Source: Alphaproteobacteria bacterium (GTDB taxonomy: Bacteria; Pseudomonadota; Alphaproteobacteria; Rhizobiales; Xanthobacteraceae). From it: 64,000 bases of DNA. The notes under the pieces were generated by a model. That model did not search any database. It had not been told where the DNA came from and was given only the letters and a program-made list of their open reading frames with translations. The position numbers and the translations under genes are program-made. Shown in pieces: positions 44,148-53,560 of this stretch (its first letter is position 1; every line of letters begins with the position of its first letter). The stretch covers positions 4,647,162 to 4,711,161 of the forward strand of contig JBBCGH010000001.1 in assembly GCA_037200445.1 (NCBI GenBank), given 5' to 3'.

Positions 44148-45836
44148 TTGCCCCAAGTCGCGTCCAGCCCGGCCATTTCGCCCGCACGCCCCGAGCCACC
44201 GGGGCGGCCGGCCGCGGCGTCAGACCAATCCTCCGGGGCCTTCGGCGAGATCCTGGACGCTTCGGCCGGATCCGGCGCGGAGGGCGCGAGCTCCGACGGT
44301 GCCTCTCCGACGAAGCCGCAAGACGCGACCGCGGTCGCTGCATTGACGCCGGACAAAACCGCCGGGACAGCGGGTGCGCCGGGAAATGATGCTCCCGCTG
44401 CTGCTGCCGTGGCAGCCGATGCCGCTGTGCCCGTCGTCACGCCGCTCGATCTGGCAATCCTGGCCCAGGGCATTCCCACCGACGTTGCGGCCGACACCAC
44501 TCCCGGCGTGACAAACGGCAAATCGAAGGATGCCGGCAAGGGAGCCGCACCCGCGGACACGGCGAGCTCCGATAAAGCCGAGGGGAGCGATGACGCGGCG
44601 CCACCCGCGGCAATCCCCGCTGTGACGGTCACCGCGATCTCTGCGGCAGCCATCGTGGCGGTGGCGGCCCCTCCCGCAGCTTCACCTGATGCTCCGGCTC
44701 CCGCCAATGTTGCGGGAGCAGATGGCGCTGCGAGTCCTCCCTCGATCGTGGCGGCGCCGACCTCCGCGAAGCCCAATACGAACACGGCGCCAGCGGCCGA
44801 GTTGGTCCCGCCCGTCGCGGCAGCGGCAGGCGATATTCCGGCAGCGGCTGCGAGCGACGCGCCGGCAGGCACGCCTGCGCCGACAGTCGAAATCGCGTCG
44901 GTCGTCCCCGCCGCCGCGAAGGAATCTCAATCCGCCGAACCTGCCGCCACATCCGAGGCATCAGCGAAAGCCGGCGCTCTCGTGACCGCTGGCCTCCCGG
45001 ATACGGACGCGACAACGCCCGCGCGCGTTGCGCCGCAGACCGAAAACCCGAAGACCGAAGCCAAGGCCAGCGCCGGCAAGGTTGAAAAAGCAAAGACCAA
45101 CGATGCGTCCCATGCGGATGCGAAGCGAACCGAGCCGACTCCGGCTCCGGATGAGGCGCACGCCGGCGCCTCTGCCGAAGCTGACGCAAAGACGCTGAGC
45201 GCACACCAGCCGCACGGGCAGGCTTCCGAGCGCGGTTCGCCGACAGCCCGCGCCGCATCCACGCCGGTCCATGGCGATGTCCAGGCTCCCACTCCGCCCA
45301 CACAGCCGCTCACCGCGCAGATCGGCACCAACGCGCCGATGCTCGCCCTCGCGGTCGCGGCTCCCGCCTCGCCGCTGCAATCTCTCTGGCAGGCCGCGCC
45401 GCAACGCACCGAGCTGGGCGACAACGCCGTGCCGATCGCGGGCGTGGCCGTCGAAATCGTGTCGCGGGCTCAAGACGGCGTGCGGCGCTTCGAGATCCGC
45501 CTCGATCCACCCGAGCTCGGTCGCATCGATGTGCGCCTCGATGTCGACAACGGCGGCAACGTGACGTCGCGCCTGACGGTCGAGCGCGCCGAGACGCTCG
45601 ATCTCCTGCGCCGCGACGCGCCGCAGCTCGAGCGCGCCCTGCAGCACGCCGGCCTCAACACCGGAGGCGGGCTGCAGTTCTCGCTGCGCGACCAGAACTT
45701 CGCCAACCGCGACCAGACCCCGCGCAATGCCCCGACCTTCATCGTGCCGGACGACGAGCCGGCCGCCGCCGAGGCGGCGCGGCGCGGCTACGGCCGCCTG
45801 CTCGGCCTGGGCGGCGGCATCGACATCAGGGTGTGA
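44148..45836 (+). CDS. fliK: Flagellar hook-length control protein FliK
   Basis: A long, low-complexity, Ala/Pro/Asp-rich protein (562 residues from TTG 44148) whose C-terminal domain from about residue 430 is the Flg_hook domain: FEIRLDPPELGRIDVRLDVD, TVERAETLDLLRRDAPQLER and LQHAGLNT. FliK measures hook length during type III export and switches FlhB specificity. The start is uncertain: TTG 44148 has AGAAGAGG 6 bp upstream and follows the sigma-54 promoter; an in-frame TTG at 43983 lies before that promoter and is less likely. flgD follows after 10 bp. Confidence 0.82.
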   Translation: MPQVASSPAISPARPEPPGRPAAASDQSSGAFGEILDASAGSGAEGASSDGASPTKPQDATAVAALTPDKTAGTAGAPGNDAPAAAAVAADAAVPVVTPLDLAILAQGIPTDVAADTTPGVTNGKSKDAGKGAAPADTASSDKAEGSDDAAPPAAIPAVTVTAISAAAIVAVAAPPAASPDAPAPANVAGADGAASPPSIVAAPTSAKPNTNTAPAAELVPPVAAAAGDIPAAAASDAPAGTPAPTVEIASVVPAAAKESQSAEPAATSEASAKAGALVTAGLPDTDATTPARVAPQTENPKTEAKASAGKVEKAKTNDASHADAKRTEPTPAPDEAHAGASAEADAKTLSAHQPHGQASERGSPTARAASTPVHGDVQAPTPPTQPLTAQIGTNAPMLALAVAAPASPLQSLWQAAPQRTELGDNAVPIAGVAVEIVSRAQDGVRRFEIRLDPPELGRIDVRLDVDNGGNVTSRLTVERAETLDLLRRDAPQLERALQHAGLNTGGGLQFSLRDQNFANRDQTPRNAPTFIVPDDEPAAAEAARRGYGRLLGLGGGIDIRV

Positions 45837-45846
45837 GGGCAAGACA

Positions 45847-46554
45847 ATGGCTGATACCTCTATCGCATCGGTTCTCAGTTCGGTCGCCTCGGCGACCGGC
45901 ACTGCGCCGAGCACCAGCACCGGCGTGACCTTCACGTCTGCGAGCGACCAGACCACGCTTGCCGGCAATTTCAACACGTTCCTCACGCTGCTCACCACGC
46001 AGCTGAAGAACCAGAACCCGCTCGACCCGCTCGACACCAACCAGTTCACCCAGCAGCTGGTGCAGTTCGCGAGTGTCGAGCAGCAGATCAACATGAACAC
46101 GCAGCTGACCTCGCTGGTCTCCCTGCAGAAGGCCAATCAGACCACCTCGGCGATGGGTTTCCTCGGCGCAACCGCGACCGTGGACGGGTCATCGACCAAG
46201 CTGGTGAACGGCAAGGGCTCCTGGAGCTTCGCGGTCGACAAGCCCTCGACCGGCACCATCACGATCAAGGATTCGACCGGCCAGACCGCCTATAGCGGGT
46301 CGTTCCCGCTCAACGCCGGCTCGCAGAGCTTTGCCTGGGACGGCCGGGGCAACAACGGCAGCCAGTGGCCGGACGGGACCTATACGCTCTCGATTACCGC
46401 CAAGGACGCGAGCGGCCAGTCGGTGGCGGTGTCCACCACGGTCAATGGCACAGTCGATGCCGTCGACCTCACGCAAAACCCGCCGGCCCTCACCATCGGC
46501 GGACAGAGTTACAGCCTCGACAAGATCAAGCAGGTTGTCCGGCCGGGCCTGTAA
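45847..46554 (+). CDS. flgD: Flagellar hook assembly (capping) protein FlgD
   Basis: 235 residues: the N-terminal export/cap region with FLTLLTTQLKNQNPLDPLD and NQFTQQLVQFASVEQQINMN, the FlgD hallmark, then a Tudor/FnIII-like domain (FAWDGRGNNGSQWPDGTYTL). It caps the growing hook. It probably shares the fliK sigma-54 promoter. About 150 bp with weak inverted repeats follow before sciP. Confidence 0.92.
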   Translation: MADTSIASVLSSVASATGTAPSTSTGVTFTSASDQTTLAGNFNTFLTLLTTQLKNQNPLDPLDTNQFTQQLVQFASVEQQINMNTQLTSLVSLQKANQTTSAMGFLGATATVDGSSTKLVNGKGSWSFAVDKPSTGTITIKDSTGQTAYSGSFPLNAGSQSFAWDGRGNNGSQWPDGTYTLSITAKDASGQSVAVSTTVNGTVDAVDLTQNPPALTIGGQSYSLDKIKQVVRPGL

Positions 46555-46704
46555 GTCTGCTCTCCGCCGGGCGATTCCGCGGCGGGCCCCGTCTTGGACC
46601 TTGGTAGGAATTTGTTTCCTATTTAAGTCCCGCGCTTAGCTAAATTTTAAATCGGTGGGGCTATTCTCCGCGCCAGTATCCAGTTCGCGTGTGTGAGAGT
46701 AGTT

Positions 46705-46980
46705 ATGACCGAACCTCATCGCCCGAGGGTGAAGTATGTCATCGGGCCCGACGGTAGCCCCCTGACCATCGCCGATTTGCCGGCACCCGGCACCCGGCGC
46801 TGGGTCATCCGCCGCAAGGCGGAGGTGGTGGCGGCCGTTCGTGGCGGCCTTCTGTCGCTTGAAGAGGCGTGCACGCGTTACACGCTGACGGTCGAGGAGT
46901 TTCTCGCCTGGCAGTATTCGATCGACCGCCATGGTCTCGCCGGCCTGCGTACCACGCGCATTCAGCAGTATCGGCAGTAA
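46705..46980 (+). CDS. sciP: CtrA inhibitor SciP (DUF1153)
   Basis: A 91-residue HTH protein: RPRVKYVIGPDGSPLTIADL, LPAPGTRRWVIRRKAEVVAA, LSLEEACTRYTLTVEEFLAW and the terminal QYSIDRHGLAGLRTTRIQQY. These are the SciP/DUF1153 features. In Caulobacter SciP binds CtrA and blocks its activation of flagellar and cell-cycle promoters. It lies just upstream of fliF, whose promoter has a CtrA-like box. GAGAG precedes the ATG. It appears to be transcribed independently of fliF. Confidence 0.93.
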   Translation: MTEPHRPRVKYVIGPDGSPLTIADLPAPGTRRWVIRRKAEVVAAVRGGLLSLEEACTRYTLTVEEFLAWQYSIDRHGLAGLRTTRIQQYRQ

Positions 46981-47030
46981 GCGTTCAGTTTCCAGCGTAA
47001 CGCTGACGAGAGCGCCGGCCAGCGCGCGAC

Positions 47031-47133
47031 CAGCAAAAGTGGGTACCGGTTTTGCGTCCGGTCGCGCGCCAATTCTTTCGTTGGCGCATGATCTGATCGG
47101 CAAACCGGTTGTCCACTTTGCCGGATCATGCGC
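47031..47133. repeat. Palindromic repeat (family B), two facing copies
   Basis: AAAAGTGGGTACCGGTTTTG at the left and GGCGCATGATCTGATCGG with CAAACCGGTTGTCCACTTTG and CCGGATCATGCGCC at the right. This is the only family-B locus not at a stop codon; it lies between sciP and the fliF promoter. Confidence 0.7.
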
Positions 47134-47170
47134 CGGCCGGCGTCGTCGTTTTTGCGGTGCCCCGTTGCCG

Positions 47171-47213
47171 TTAACCAGATGGAAACCATGAACCCGGCAA
47201 AACTTGCCGGGTT
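47171..47213 (+). promoter_or_regulatory. fliF promoter module: CtrA-like box plus FlbD/ftr-like palindrome
   Basis: TTAA-CCAGATG-GAAAC (47171-47186) approximates the CtrA consensus TTAA-N7-TTAAC. It is followed at 47191-47213 by a perfect inverted repeat with 10-bp arms AACCCGGCAA and TTGCCGGGTT around AAC. The block recurs before flhA with identical internal spacing. Assignment to CtrA and FlbD rests on Caulobacter knowledge. Confidence 0.62.
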
Positions 47214-47242
47214 GGGGTTAGCGCGCCGCCCGGCGCGCCGAA

Positions 47243-48904
47243 ATGGCTGGGGCACAATCCGTGCAAGGGTTGGTCGAGTTCATCCGCACGCTAGGCGCCG
47301 CGCGCCTCGGGGCCATGGCGGCCGTCACGGCCGCGCTCATCGGCATGTTCGGCTTCATCATCCTGCGCGTCACCGCGCCGCAGATGTCGCCGGTTTTCAC
47401 CGACCTGACGGCCGAGGACTCCGCCGCGATCGTGAAGGATCTGGAGCGCCAGGGCATCGCCTATGAACTGAAGAACGACGGCGCCATCGTGATGGTGCCG
47501 CGCGACAAGATGACCCGCATCCGCATGAAGCTCGCCGAAGGCGGCCTGCCCAAGGGGGGCGGTGTCGGCTACGAGATCTTCGACAAGTCCGACACGCTCG
47601 GCGCGACGTCCTTCGTCCAGAACATCAATCATCTGCGGGCGCTCGAAGGCGAGCTGGCCCGTACCATCAAGGCGATCGACCGCGTGCAGGCGGCGCGCGT
47701 TCACCTCGTGCTGCCGGAGCGACCGCTGTTCTCCCGCGACAAGATCGAGCCGTCCGCCTCGATCGTGCTGCGCGTGCGCGGCGCGCTCGAGGCCGCCCAG
47801 GTGCGCGCGATCCAGCATCTCATCGCCTCCGCGGTCAACGGCCTGAAGCCCCAGCGCGTTTCGGTGGTGGATGAGGCCGGCAACCTGCTTGCCGACGGTG
47901 CCGCCGGCTCCGACACCGCGATCGGCGGCCTCGGCCAGGAGCGGCAGGCTACCTTCGAGCGCCGCCTGCGTGATCAGATCGACTCGATCGTCTCATCCGT
48001 CGTCGGGCCCGGCCGCGCGCGCGTGCAGCTCTCCGCCGACTTCGACTTCAACCGCATCACCGAAACCTCCGACAGGTTCGATCCCGAGGGCCGGGTCGTG
48101 CGCTCCAGCCAGAATCGCGAGGAATCCTCCGGCAGCGACAGCAAGGAAGGCCAAGTAAGTGTCGGCAACGAATTGCCGGGCGGTGGCCAGCAGAATCCGC
48201 AGGGCGTGGTGAATCAGGCCCAGCGCGACATGAGCAAGAAATCCGAGGAGATCGTCAATTACGAGATCTCGCGCTCGACCAAGACCGAGGTCACCGAAGG
48301 CGGGCGGGTCAAGCGCATCTCGGCGGCGGTGCTGGTCGACGGCAGCTACGCCAAGAACGACAAAGGCGACGTCACCTACCAGCCGCGCACCAAGGAAGAA
48401 CTCGACCGCATTGCCGCGCTGGTGCGCACGGCGATCGGCTTCGACCAGAAGCGCGGCGATCAGATCGAGGTCGTGAACCTGCGCTTCGCCGAAGCGCCCG
48501 CTGCGCCGATCCAGGAGGCGCCCACCGGCTTCATGTCGTTCCTGCAATTCACCAAGGACGACATCATGCGCGGCGTGGAGCTGGTCGTGATGGCCTTGCT
48601 GGCGCTGATCGTGGTGCTGTTCGTGGTGCGGCCGCTGGTTCGCCGCATCCTCACCCCCGACGAGCCGCGCGCCCTGCCCGCCGCAGCGCCGGGCATGCCG
48701 GCGATCGCCGGGCAGGCCGCGACCCCGGCGCTTCCGGAAACAACGCCGGTCCCCCCGAGCCAGACATCGCGGATGATCGACATGGCGCAGGTGCAGGGCC
48801 AGGTGCATGCGCAATCGATGCAGAAGGTCGGCGAACTCGCCGAACGCAATCCGAACGAAACCGTCGCCATTGTCCGTCAATGGCTGCAAGACGCGCCGGC
48901 CTGA
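47243..48904 (+). CDS. fliF: Flagellar MS-ring protein FliF
   Basis: 553 residues with an N-terminal membrane helix (AVTAALIGMFGFIILRV, about 28-44), the secretin-like ring domains (FTDLTAEDSAAIVKDLERQG; TLGATSFVQNINHLRALEGE; VQAARVHLVLPERPLFSRD), the YscJ/FliF C-terminal region, and a second helix near residues 443-468 (VVMALLALIVVLFVV). The cytoplasmic tail that binds FliG follows (NPNETVAIVRQWLQDAPA). It forms the basal-body MS ring. It starts the fliF-fliG-fliH-fliN-flbD operon. Confidence 0.96.
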   Translation: MAGAQSVQGLVEFIRTLGAARLGAMAAVTAALIGMFGFIILRVTAPQMSPVFTDLTAEDSAAIVKDLERQGIAYELKNDGAIVMVPRDKMTRIRMKLAEGGLPKGGGVGYEIFDKSDTLGATSFVQNINHLRALEGELARTIKAIDRVQAARVHLVLPERPLFSRDKIEPSASIVLRVRGALEAAQVRAIQHLIASAVNGLKPQRVSVVDEAGNLLADGAAGSDTAIGGLGQERQATFERRLRDQIDSIVSSVVGPGRARVQLSADFDFNRITETSDRFDPEGRVVRSSQNREESSGSDSKEGQVSVGNELPGGGQQNPQGVVNQAQRDMSKKSEEIVNYEISRSTKTEVTEGGRVKRISAAVLVDGSYAKNDKGDVTYQPRTKEELDRIAALVRTAIGFDQKRGDQIEVVNLRFAEAPAAPIQEAPTGFMSFLQFTKDDIMRGVELVVMALLALIVVLFVVRPLVRRILTPDEPRALPAAAPGMPAIAGQAATPALPETTPVPPSQTSRMIDMAQVQGQVHAQSMQKVGELAERNPNETVAIVRQWLQDAPA

Positions 48905-48907
48905 TCC

Positions 48908-50002
48908 ATGGCAGCAGCAGCAGCAGCAGCAGCAATTCCGCGCCACAACGAGATCGCCGATCTCGTCGCCACGCTCGCGGGCCGCCAGACCAACAGCGGC
49001 ACCGGCCGCAAGCTCAGAGGTCCCGAGCGCGCCGCCGTGCTGATGCTCGCGCTCGGCGAGGCGCACGGCGAGAAGGTCTGGAAGCTGCTCGACGACGACG
49101 AGTTGCGTCAGCTTTCGGTCGTCATGTCGACGCTCGGCACCGTGGACGCGGAAGCGGTCGAAGGCCTGATGATCGAGTTCGTCGGGCGCCTCTCGGCCTC
49201 CGGCGCGCTGCTCGGCAACTACGACGCGACCGAGCGGCTGCTCGTTCAGTATCTGCCGGCGGACCGCGTTGCCAACATCATGGAGGAGATCCGCGGGCCT
49301 GCCGGGCGCAACATGTGGGAGAAGCTCTCCAACGTGCAGGAGCAGGTGCTCGCGAACTACCTGAAGAACGAATACCCGCAAACCGTCGCGGTGGTGATCT
49401 CGAAGATCCGGCCGGAGCACGCCGCCAAGGTGCTGGCGATCCTGCCCGAGGAGCTTGCGCTCGACGTCGTTTCGCGCATGCTCAAAATGGAGGCGGTGCA
49501 GAAGGACGTGATCGAGCGGCTGGAAAACACGCTGCGCACCGAGTTCATGTCCAACCTGTCGCAGACGCGCCGGCGCGATGCGCACGAGGTCATGGCCGAG
49601 GTCTTCAACAACTTCGACCGGCAAACCGAGACGCGCTTCATCACCGCGCTGGAAGAGCACAACCGCGAATCGGCGGAGCGCATCAAGACGCTGATGTTCA
49701 CCTTCGACGACCTGATCAAGCTCGATGCCGGTTCGGCGCAGACGCTGATGCGCCACGTCGACAAGGACAAGCTCGGGGTGGCTCTGAAGGGGGCCACCGA
49801 CACCGTGCGCCAGTTCTTCCTCGGCAACATGTCGACCCGCGCCGCGAAGATGCTGGTCGACGACATGCAGGCGCTGGGGCCGGTGCGGTTGCGCGACGTC
49901 GACGAGGCGCAAGCCTTGCTGGTCAACCTTGCCAAGGACCTCGCCGCCAAGGGCGAGATCATGATCTCGAAGAACCGCGCCGACGAAGAGCTGGTCTACT
50001 GA
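48908..50002 (+). CDS. fliG: Flagellar motor switch protein FliG
   Basis: 364 residues. After an odd polyalanine start encoded by eight GCA repeats, three FliG domains follow: N ([20 protein letters not shown], binds FliF), M with the EHPQ-type motif as EYPQT near residue 157, and C with the charged helix [20 protein letters not shown] and [19 protein letters not shown]. It couples to MotA for torque. It is 3 bp from fliF and shares a base with fliH (TGATG). Confidence 0.95.
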   Translation: MAAAAAAAAIPRHNEIADLVATLAGRQTNSGTGRKLRGPERAAVLMLALGEAHGEKVWKLLDDDELRQLSVVMSTLGTVDAEAVEGLMIEFVGRLSASGALLGNYDATERLLVQYLPADRVANIMEEIRGPAGRNMWEKLSNVQEQVLANYLKNEYPQTVAVVISKIRPEHAAKVLAILPEELALDVVSRMLKMEAVQKDVIERLENTLRTEFMSNLSQTRRRDAHEVMAEVFNNFDRQTETRFITALEEHNRESAERIKTLMFTFDDLIKLDAGSAQTLMRHVDKDKLGVALKGATDTVRQFFLGNMSTRAAKMLVDDMQALGPVRLRDVDEAQALLVNLAKDLAAKGEIMISKNRADEELVY

Positions 50003-50631
50003 TGAGCGCGCCGGTCAAGTTCCTGTTCGAGGACGACTTTGCGTCCGGCCATGGCACGCCGGGCAAGCGGATGGTCACGGCCGCGGCGCATGAGGCCGCG
50101 CTGGGGCGCGCCGAGGGCGACGGCTTTCGCAAGGGGATGAACGCCGCCGAGGCGAAGATCGAAGGTCGCGCGACCTCCTCGCTGGAGCGTATCGCACAGG
50201 CGATCGCCGCGATGGCACAGGGTCTTTCCGCGCTGGAGGCGCGGCTGGAGGCGGAATCGGTCGAGGTTGCCGTGGCGGTCGCCAGGAAGCTCGCGCCGCA
50301 GCTGATCGCGGCGGAACCGCTGACCGAAATCGCGGCGCTCGCGTCGTCCTGTTTCCATCAGCTGATCGCCGCGCCGCATGTGGTGGTTCGCGTCGGCGAA
50401 CAGATTTACGAGGTCGCGCAGCCGCGGCTCGAACAGATCGCGCATCTGCACGGATTCCAGGGTCGGCTCGTGGTTATCGCCGAGCCCGGCATGGCGCTGG
50501 GCGATTGCCGCATCGAATGGGCCGATGGCGGCCTCGCGCGCGATCGCGCCGTGACCGAAGAAGCGATCGCCGAGGCGGTTGGCCGCTATGTGGCGGGACG
50601 CCGCGGCACGCAAGTTGGAGAGCTGAGATGA
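50002..50631 (+). CDS. fliH: Flagellar assembly protein FliH (FlbE-like)
   Basis: 209 residues in the fliH position between fliG and fliN. Sequence similarity in this family is low; visible features are FLFEDDF near the N-terminus, a helical central region (about 45-100) and a C-terminal domain (QLIAAPHVVVRVGEQIYEVA; LVVIAEPGMALGDCRIEWAD) typical of FliH/SctL. It would regulate the FliI export ATPase. fliI is not in the window. Confidence 0.8.
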   Translation: MSAPVKFLFEDDFASGHGTPGKRMVTAAAHEAALGRAEGDGFRKGMNAAEAKIEGRATSSLERIAQAIAAMAQGLSALEARLEAESVEVAVAVARKLAPQLIAAEPLTEIAALASSCFHQLIAAPHVVVRVGEQIYEVAQPRLEQIAHLHGFQGRLVVIAEPGMALGDCRIEWADGGLARDRAVTEEAIAEAVGRYVAGRRGTQVGELR

Positions 50632-50978
50632 GTGACGACGCCAAGGTGCCGCTTCCGGAACTCGACCGGAATGGCAGCACAACTCCAGCCGATGTGACGC
50701 TCGCGCCGGACGACACCGAGACCTCGCGCAACGCCTCCGATCTCGAGGCCGTGTTCGACGTGCCGGTGCAGGTTTCGGCCGTGCTCGGCCGCACGCACAT
50801 GGATATCGGCGATCTGCTGAAGCTGGGACCCGGTGCCGTGCTCGAGCTCGACCGCAAGGTCGGCGAGGCGATCGACATCTACATCAACAACCGGCTGGTC
50901 GCCCGCGGCGAGGTCGTACTGGTCGAGGAAAAGCTCGGCGTCACCATGACGGAAATGATCAAGGCGGAACGGAGCTAA
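50628..50978 (+). CDS. fliN: Flagellar motor switch protein FliN
   Basis: 116 residues with an acidic N-terminal tail and a SpoA/FliN domain: VFDVPVQVSAVLGRTHMDIG, LLKLGPGAVLELDRKVGEAI, and NNRLVARGEVVLVEEKLGVT. It forms the C-ring with FliM and FliG. ATGA overlap with fliH. Confidence 0.95.
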   Translation: MSDDAKVPLPELDRNGSTTPADVTLAPDDTETSRNASDLEAVFDVPVQVSAVLGRTHMDIGDLLKLGPGAVLELDRKVGEAIDIYINNRLVARGEVVLVEEKLGVTMTEMIKAERS

Positions 50979-51004
50979 TGAATCTCGCCAAGAACTCCGC
51001 TGTG

Positions 51005-51030
51005 TTCCCCTCCCCCTTGCGGGGAGGGAG
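51005..51030. repeat. Short palindromic repeat (family E)
   Basis: TTCCCCTCCCCCTTGCGGGG followed by AGGGAG. Same type as 13658. It sits in the 99-bp fliN-flbD gap and may reduce flbD expression relative to the structural genes. Confidence 0.6.
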
Positions 51031-51077
51031 CACACCGAGCGCGCGGCTCGCCTGATCCTACTCGAAGGAATACCAAT

Positions 51078-52451
51078 ATGCGCCTCCTGATTGTCGGAAC
51101 CCTGCGCGGCCAGCTCACGCTTGCCACCAAGCTCGCCATGGACAAGGGCGCGACCGTCACGCACGCGGACGATGCCGAGATCGCGCTGCGCGTGCTGCGC
51201 GCCGGCCGTGGCGCCGATCTCCTGATGGTCGAGGTCGCAATCGACATCCGCGACCTGATCACGCGGCTCGAAGCCGAGCACATCACCGTGCCGGTGGTTG
51301 CGTGCGGCACTTCGACCGACGCACGTGCGGCCGTGGCCGCAATTCACGCCGGTGCGAAGGAGTACATCCCGCTTCCCCCGGACCCCGAGCTGATCGCCGC
51401 GGTTCTAGCGGCCGTCGCCGACGATCACCGCGACTTCATCTATCGGGACGACGCGATGGCGCGTGTGGTGAAGCTTGCCCAGCAGGTCGCATCGAGCGAC
51501 GCCTCGGTGCTGATCACCGGCGAATCCGGCACCGGCAAGGAGGTGCTGGCGCGCTTCGTGCACGCGAAATCGAACCGCGCCCGCGCGCCGTTCATCGCGG
51601 TCAACTGCGCGGCCGTGCCCGAACACCTGCTCGAGTCCGAGTTGTTCGGCCACGAGAAGGGCTCGTTCACCGGCGCGATCGCGCGCCGCATCGGCAAGTT
51701 CGAGGAGTCGAGCGGCGGCACACTGCTGCTCGACGAAATTTCCGAGATGGACGTTCGGCTGCAGGCGAAGCTCTTGCGCGCGATCCAGGAACGCGTGATC
51801 GACCGCGTCGGCGGCACCAGGCCGGTCCCGGTCGATATCCGCATCGTCGCGACGTCGAACCGCAACCTTGCCGAGGCCGTGAAGGCCGGCACGTTCCGCG
51901 AGGACCTGCTCTATCGCCTCAATGTCGTGAACCTGAAGATCCCGCCGCTGCGCGAGCGGCCGTCCGACGTGATGGAGCTCGCCGACCATTTCGTGAAGCT
52001 GTACGCCAAGGCGAACGGCATGATCCGCGTGCTCTCGACCGAGGCGCGCGCGCAATTGATCGCCAACCGCTGGCCCGGCAACGTGCGCGAACTGGAAAAT
52101 GCGATGCACCGCGCAGTGCTGATCGCTCCTGGCGAGGCGATCGGACCGGAATCGATCCTTGCGCCGGATGGCGCGCGGCTCGAAGAGCAGCGTGCGGCGC
52201 CCGCCGTCGCGCATGCGACCTTCGCGGCCGAAACAGTCACGCGCGCGCTGGTCGGGCGCACGGTCGCGGACGTGGAGCGCGATCTTATCCTCGAAACCTT
52301 GAAGCACTGCCTCGGCAACCGGACACACGCCGCGAACATTCTCGGCATCTCGATCCGCACGCTGCGCAACAAGCTCAACGAATATGCCGGCGACGGCATG
52401 CCGATCCCGCCGCCGGCGAATGGCGGCGGCGAGTTCAGGATGGCGGGGTAG
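51078..52451 (+). CDS. flbD: Sigma-54-dependent flagellar regulator FlbD
   Basis: 457 residues: a receiver-like N-terminus (1-115) that lacks the acidic pair and the phospho-acceptor Asp (the region reads LLMVEVAID), a AAA+ core with Walker A GESGTGKE, the sigma-54 contact loop as GSFTGA and the DEISEMD Walker B, and a Fis-type HTH ([20 protein letters not shown]). The receiver degeneracy fits FlbD, which is controlled by FliX rather than by phosphorylation. It activates late sigma-54 flagellar promoters and represses fliF in Caulobacter. Confidence 0.92.
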   Translation: MRLLIVGTLRGQLTLATKLAMDKGATVTHADDAEIALRVLRAGRGADLLMVEVAIDIRDLITRLEAEHITVPVVACGTSTDARAAVAAIHAGAKEYIPLPPDPELIAAVLAAVADDHRDFIYRDDAMARVVKLAQQVASSDASVLITGESGTGKEVLARFVHAKSNRARAPFIAVNCAAVPEHLLESELFGHEKGSFTGAIARRIGKFEESSGGTLLLDEISEMDVRLQAKLLRAIQERVIDRVGGTRPVPVDIRIVATSNRNLAEAVKAGTFREDLLYRLNVVNLKIPPLRERPSDVMELADHFVKLYAKANGMIRVLSTEARAQLIANRWPGNVRELENAMHRAVLIAPGEAIGPESILAPDGARLEEQRAAPAVAHATFAAETVTRALVGRTVADVERDLILETLKHCLGNRTHAANILGISIRTLRNKLNEYAGDGMPIPPPANGGGEFRMAG

Positions 52452-52455
52452 GCCC

Positions 52456-52677
52456 TCACCGCCAGAACGACTTCTGAGCTTCCCGCACCGCCTCAACCCG
52501 CGTGATGCCGATATCGCGCAACTCATGGTCATTGAGCGCGGCAAGCGCGCCGCGCTGGCGCGCACGCTCGATCCAGGATGAAACGAGCACCCAGGCGGCC
52601 GCAACCGGACTATACCGGCGCTTGGGACGCCGGACCGAATAGGGTTCGGGCCGCAGATACACATCGTATGCCGGCAT
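52456..52677 (-). CDS. DUF1127-domain small protein
   Basis: 73 residues; the C-terminal motif RARQRGALAALNDHELRDIG followed by ITRVEAVREAQKSFW is the DUF1127 (YjiS-like) signature. Such small basic proteins affect phosphate/carbon metabolism or RNA turnover in alphaproteobacteria. Convergent with flbD (4 bp apart) and divergent from the ArsR-type gene. Confidence 0.85.
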   Translation of the reverse strand: MPAYDVYLRPEPYSVRRPKRRYSPVAAAWVLVSSWIERARQRGALAALNDHELRDIGITRVEAVREAQKSFWR

Positions 52678-52822
52678 GGCCTTCTCCTCTCGTGTCGACG
52701 AGAAGATGGTCTCGAACGCGCGCGGACGTTTCGGCTGCCGCCGAAGTGGAGGCTCGAACGCTTCGTCCGCGACCGAAGCATCGGTGCGTGCGGTCGATCG
52801 CCGCGCGCGCTATATTGCGCGC

Positions 52823-53560
52823 ATGAGTGAAGTCCTCGACCTCGCCGCCATTGCCGCCCTGGTCGGCGATCCGGCCCGCGCCAACATCCTCACTGCGCTG
52901 CTCGACGGCCGCGCGCTGACCGCGAGCGAGCTCGCCTACGCGGCGCACGTCACGCCGCAGACCGCGAGCGGACACTTGGGAAAGCTCGCCAGGGCAAACC
53001 TGATCGTGCCGGCGCAGCAGGGACGGCACCGTTATTTCAGGCTCGCGGGCCGCCACGTCGCCGCGATGCTCGAAAGCATCTCGGAAGTCGCAGCGGTTGC
53101 GCCGCCGCGGCTGCGGCCGATCCGCATCGACGGCATGATGCGCCAGGCGCGCATGTGCTACGACCACATCGCCGGCCAGCTCGGGGTCGTGCTGGCGGAT
53201 GCGCTACGCGAGCACGGCCACATCGAGTTCGCGGATGACGGCGGCGTGGTCACGCCGTCCGGCGAGGCGTTCTTCGCGAAATTTGGGCTCGATCTCTCGG
53301 GAGCGCGGCAGAGCCGCCGCGTATTCTGCCGCCCCTGCATCGACTGGAGCGAGCGGCGCGCGCATCTCGCAGGCTCCGTCGGCGCCGCGCTCGCGGACCG
53401 GCTGATGGCGCTGCGCTGGATCGCGCGCAAGCGCGACACGCGCGCGCTCGCGATCACGCCGATCGGCTGGGCCAAGATCGAGCATACGTTCGGGTGCTCG
53501 CTGCACGATCATACGGTGCACGAGGCGCCGAAGCTGCGCGTGGTGGCGGGTAGAGCATGA
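52823..53560 (+). CDS. ArsR/SmtB-family winged-helix regulator with C-terminal domain
   Basis: 245 residues. The N-terminal wHTH (ALVGDPARANILTALLDGRA, LTASELAYAAHVTPQTASGH, LGKLARANLIVPAQQGRHRY) is clear; the remaining 150 residues include a Cys-rich patch (RRVFCRPCIDWSERRAHLAG) that might bind metal or a redox effector. The signal is unknown. The stop TGA lies inside a family-B repeat (GCATGATC). No target gene is evident. Confidence 0.82.
   Translation: MSEVLDLAAIAALVGDPARANILTALLDGRALTASELAYAAHVTPQTASGHLGKLARANLIVPAQQGRHRYFRLAGRHVAAMLESISEVAAVAPPRLRPIRIDGMMRQARMCYDHIAGQLGVVLADALREHGHIEFADDGGVVTPSGEAFFAKFGLDLSGARQSRRVFCRPCIDWSERRAHLAGSVGAALADRLMALRWIARKRDTRALAITPIGWAKIEHTFGCSLHDHTVHEAPKLRVVAGRA

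Noticed and set aside
46623-46651. AT-rich TTAA elements upstream of sciP as CtrA sites
   Set aside because: The two TTAA-like parts are not spaced by seven bases and no half-site TTAACCAT is present.
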